Source: DASSCW01 sp036555005
Lineage (GTDB): Bacteria; Chloroflexota; Limnocylindria; QHBO01
Assembly (NCBI GenBank): GCA_036555005.1
Contig: DATBME010000058.1
Span: forward strand, 1 to 6,785
DNA: 6,785 nt
Direction: 5' to 3'
Shown: positions 5,491-6,785 of the stretch, in pieces
Layout: every line of letters begins with the position of its first letter
Numbering within the stretch: the first letter of the stretch is position 1
Position numbers and translations under genes: made by a program
Notes under the pieces: model-generated
Seen by the model: only the letters and a program-made list of their open reading frames with translations
Databases searched by the model: none
Told to the model about the DNA's origin: nothing

Positions 5491-5499
5491 GACCGGGGG

Positions 5500-5505
5500 A
5501 GTGTA
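5500..5505 (-). promoter_or_regulatory. Candidate -10 box for PD40 lipoprotein gene
   Basis: TACACT on the minus strand ends 9 nt before the ATG at 5490, so the transcript would have at most a few untranslated bases. The space between (CCCCCGGTC) has no SD. It sits next to the SD of the divergent gene, so the two 5' ends almost touch. Confidence 0.35.
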
Positions 5506-5506
5506 C

Positions 5507-5511
5507 GGAGG
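5507..5511 (+). promoter_or_regulatory. Shine-Dalgarno supporting the TTG start at 5518
   Basis: GGAGG lies 6 nt before the TTG at 5518, the ideal spacing. It favours this rare start over the in-frame GTG at codon 14 of the same frame, which lacks a well-placed SD. Confidence 0.6.
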
Positions 5512-5517
5512 CGCGCG

Positions 5518-6147
5518 TTGCCGCTGCGGCCGGTTGAGCAGGACTACGATGCCGCCGTGCACCCCAACCTTCGCCGCGCCGTGGTGGGCGCGTGCGTCGT
5601 CGGCGCGGCGGGCGTCGTTGCGCTCATCACGATCCTGCTCTTCCTCAGCGTTGGCCAGCCGTGGGGCACGCTCAACGACCTGGCGCTCATCGTCATGACC
5701 GCTGCCATCCCGTTCCTGATGCTGGCCTTCTGGGAGCTGGGCGGGCTGACGCCCACGCCGCTGGCGAGGATGGCGCAGTTCACCGGCTGGCTGGCCGCGG
5801 GCGCGTGGTGCCTCACGCACCTGCTGTTCGTCATCGGCGTGGTGGACATCAATTACGACCTGCCGGCGACCGGCGCATACGCCCTGGAGGCGGTGGCGCT
5901 GATCGTGATCGGCCTATGGATCGCCGGCGCGAACCTGCTGGCCGGGCCGTGGCTGACGGCGTTCCGCTGGTTCGGCGTGGCGGCCGGGCTGGGCGTGGTG
6001 CTGTTCGCGGTCGGCACGCTGGTGGGCGACAAGGACAGCCTGCCGGTCTACGTCGGCGGCGTCTTCTACCTGGCCGTGCTTCCGCTCTGGGCGCTGGGCA
6101 TGGCGTTCTACCTCGTCCGCAGGAATGCGGTGATCGCGCCGGAGTAG
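5518..6147 (+). CDS. Six-helix integral membrane protein, unknown function
   Basis: This 209-residue hydrophobic protein belongs to no family I can name. Predicted transmembrane helices lie at about 21-43, 53-73, 88-109, 119-141, 150-169 and 178-200, with a short polar N-terminus (MPLRPVEQDYDAAVHPNLRR) and a basic end (VRRNAVIAPE), consistent with both ends in the cytoplasm. Short loops include GQPWGTLNDL (46-55), VDINYDLPATG (109-119) and VGDKDSLPVY (169-178). No transporter signature or catalytic motif is visible. Translation probably starts at TTG behind GGAGG. It is divergent from the PD40 lipoprotein, only 27 bp between start codons, and is followed after 75 bp by the GcvT/DmdA-like gene on the same strand, so the two could be co-transcribed. 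Confidence 0.82.
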   Translation: MPLRPVEQDYDAAVHPNLRRAVVGACVVGAAGVVALITILLFLSVGQPWGTLNDLALIVMTAAIPFLMLAFWELGGLTPTPLARMAQFTGWLAAGAWCLTHLLFVIGVVDINYDLPATGAYALEAVALIVIGLWIAGANLLAGPWLTAFRWFGVAAGLGVVLFAVGTLVGDKDSLPVYVGGVFYLAVLPLWALGMAFYLVRRNAVIAPE

Positions 6148-6212
6148 CGCTGCGGATCGTCCAGCCGGGTGTTCGGTTGACGCGGGTGAGAGCATGCCGC
6201 CACGCATCGGTT

Positions 6213-6217
6213 GAGGA
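6213..6217 (+). promoter_or_regulatory. Shine-Dalgarno of the GcvT/DmdA-like gene
   Basis: GAGGA sits 5 nt before the ATG at 6223 and supports that start over the ATG at 6235. The 75-bp gap also holds a TTGACG (6177-6182) resembling a -35, but no -10 at a proper distance. Confidence 0.6.
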
Positions 6218-6222
6218 AGCGG

Positions 6223-6785
6223 ATGGCCTTCGACATGAGCCTGGTCCAGCGCGGCGCGCGGCTTCGCCAGTCACCCTTCTACGAGGCGGAGCAGGCCTAC
6301 GGGCCGAAGGGCTACACGGTCTACAACCACATGCTCTTCCCGATCAACTACGACGACTTCGAGGCCGAGTACTGGCACCTCCTCAACCACGTCACGCTGT
6401 GGGACGTGGCCGTGGAGCGGCAGCTGGAGGTGACCGGCCGCGACGGCTTCCGCTTCGCCCAGCTGCTGACCCCCCGCGATCTCACGAAGTGCGCGGTCGG
6501 CCAGGGCAAGTACGTGCTGATCACCACGCCCGAGGGCGGCATCGTCAACGACCCGGTCATGCTCCGCCTGGGCGAGAACCACTTCTGGTTCGCGCTGGCG
6601 AGCTCGGACGCGCTGCTCTACGCCGTCGGCCTCGCCGCCAGTCTGGACTGGGACGTCCACCTGTCAGAGCCCGATGTCTCCCCGCTCCAGATCCAGGGCC
6701 CGCACTCCAGCGACGTGGTGGCCGCCCTGTTCGGCGACGAGATCCTCTCGCTGAAGTACTACTGGTTCCGCGAGCTGGAGCTGGA
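6223..6785 (+). CDS. GcvT/DmdA-like aminomethyltransferase family protein, N-terminal part
   Basis: The first 187 codons of a gene that runs off the right edge. The protein fits the GcvT (glycine cleavage T-protein) superfamily of tetrahydrofolate-binding one-carbon transferases, nearest in pattern to the subgroup containing dimethylsulfoniopropionate demethylase DmdA. Landmarks: an arginine-rich start with RLRQSPFYEAE (13-23), KGYTVYNHMLFP (29-40), YWHLLNHVTLWDVAVERQLE (50-69), TGRDGFRFAQLLTPRDL (71-87), GQGKYVLITTPEGGIVNDPVM (93-113), FWFALASSD (121-129) and DVSPLQIQGPHS (151-162). The GGIVND segment is where T-proteins carry their catalytic aspartate (here Asn109-Asp110). GcvT itself sits beside gcvH/gcvP, which are not seen here, so a role in demethylating a methylated amine or sulfonium compound is more likely, but the substrate is not determined. 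The start is ATG 6223 with GAGGA 5 nt upstream. Confidence 0.88.
   Translation, partial: MAFDMSLVQRGARLRQSPFYEAEQAYGPKGYTVYNHMLFPINYDDFEAEYWHLLNHVTLWDVAVERQLEVTGRDGFRFAQLLTPRDLTKCAVGQGKYVLITTPEGGIVNDPVMLRLGENHFWFALASSDALLYAVGLAASLDWDVHLSEPDVSPLQIQGPHSSDVVAALFGDEILSLKYYWFRELEL

Noticed and set aside
5491..5820. 110-residue N-terminal extension of the lipoprotein frame
   Set aside because: It is antisense to the six-helix membrane gene and would bury the signal peptide and lipobox inside the protein.
6177..6207. Promoter for the GcvT/DmdA-like gene using TTGACG
   Set aside because: TTGACG resembles a -35, but no TANNNT lies 16-18 bp downstream, so it is not supported.
1..6785. Mobile element, prophage, CRISPR or defence island
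   Set aside because: No transposase, integrase, terminal repeats or direct-repeat array is visible; the toxin-antitoxin pair alone does not establish an island.

Overview
The window is a GC-rich stretch of bacterial chromosome. It carries nine genes (two cut by the window edges) packed with very short gaps and frequent strand switches. No rRNA, tRNA, insertion sequence, integrase, CRISPR array or replication origin was found. The combination of high GC, a deazaflavin (F420)-type Ddn-like oxidoreductase, a PD40 lipoprotein with a Pro/Ser/Thr/Ala-rich linker, and several starts without a Shine-Dalgarno but with a TANNNT box just upstream suggests Chloroflexota or Actinomycetota. This placement is inference; no marker gene is present.

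Left part (1-1656). A minus-strand pair reads an AadA/DUF4111-like nucleotidyltransferase (994-191) and then a conserved hypothetical gene cut by the left edge (164-1). Divergent from it is a vapBC toxin-antitoxin pair (1019-1656) whose two genes overlap by 4 bp. The two divergent start codons lie within about 25 bp of each other, inside an AT-rich dyad-symmetric stretch that looks like one shared operator/promoter.

Middle (1671-4022). A Ddn-family F420-type oxidoreductase (2138-1671) meets vapC tail to tail. Divergent from it, across a 162-bp gap holding a 9-bp inverted repeat, is a large secreted protein (2301-4022): signal peptide, intact M23 zinc metallopeptidase domain, then a C-terminal FG-GAP/VCBS propeller built from three 111-residue tandem units.

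Right part (4039-6785). Two minus-strand envelope genes, a TolB-like PD40 lipoprotein (5490-4435) and a 98-residue single-pass membrane protein (4335-4039), run tail to tail against the peptidase gene. Divergent from the lipoprotein is a six-helix membrane protein (5518-6147), followed by the first 187 codons of a GcvT/DmdA-like folate-dependent aminomethyltransferase-family gene that runs off the right edge.

Most genes look like independent accessory or housekeeping units rather than one pathway. The tightest functional links are vapB-vapC, the possible co-regulation of the nucleotidyltransferase by the VapBC operator, and a cluster of three cell-envelope or secreted products (M23 propeller, small membrane protein, PD40 lipoprotein). 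I see no convincing wholly new multi-gene system. The best candidates for follow-up are the shared divergent operator and the M23-propeller architecture.
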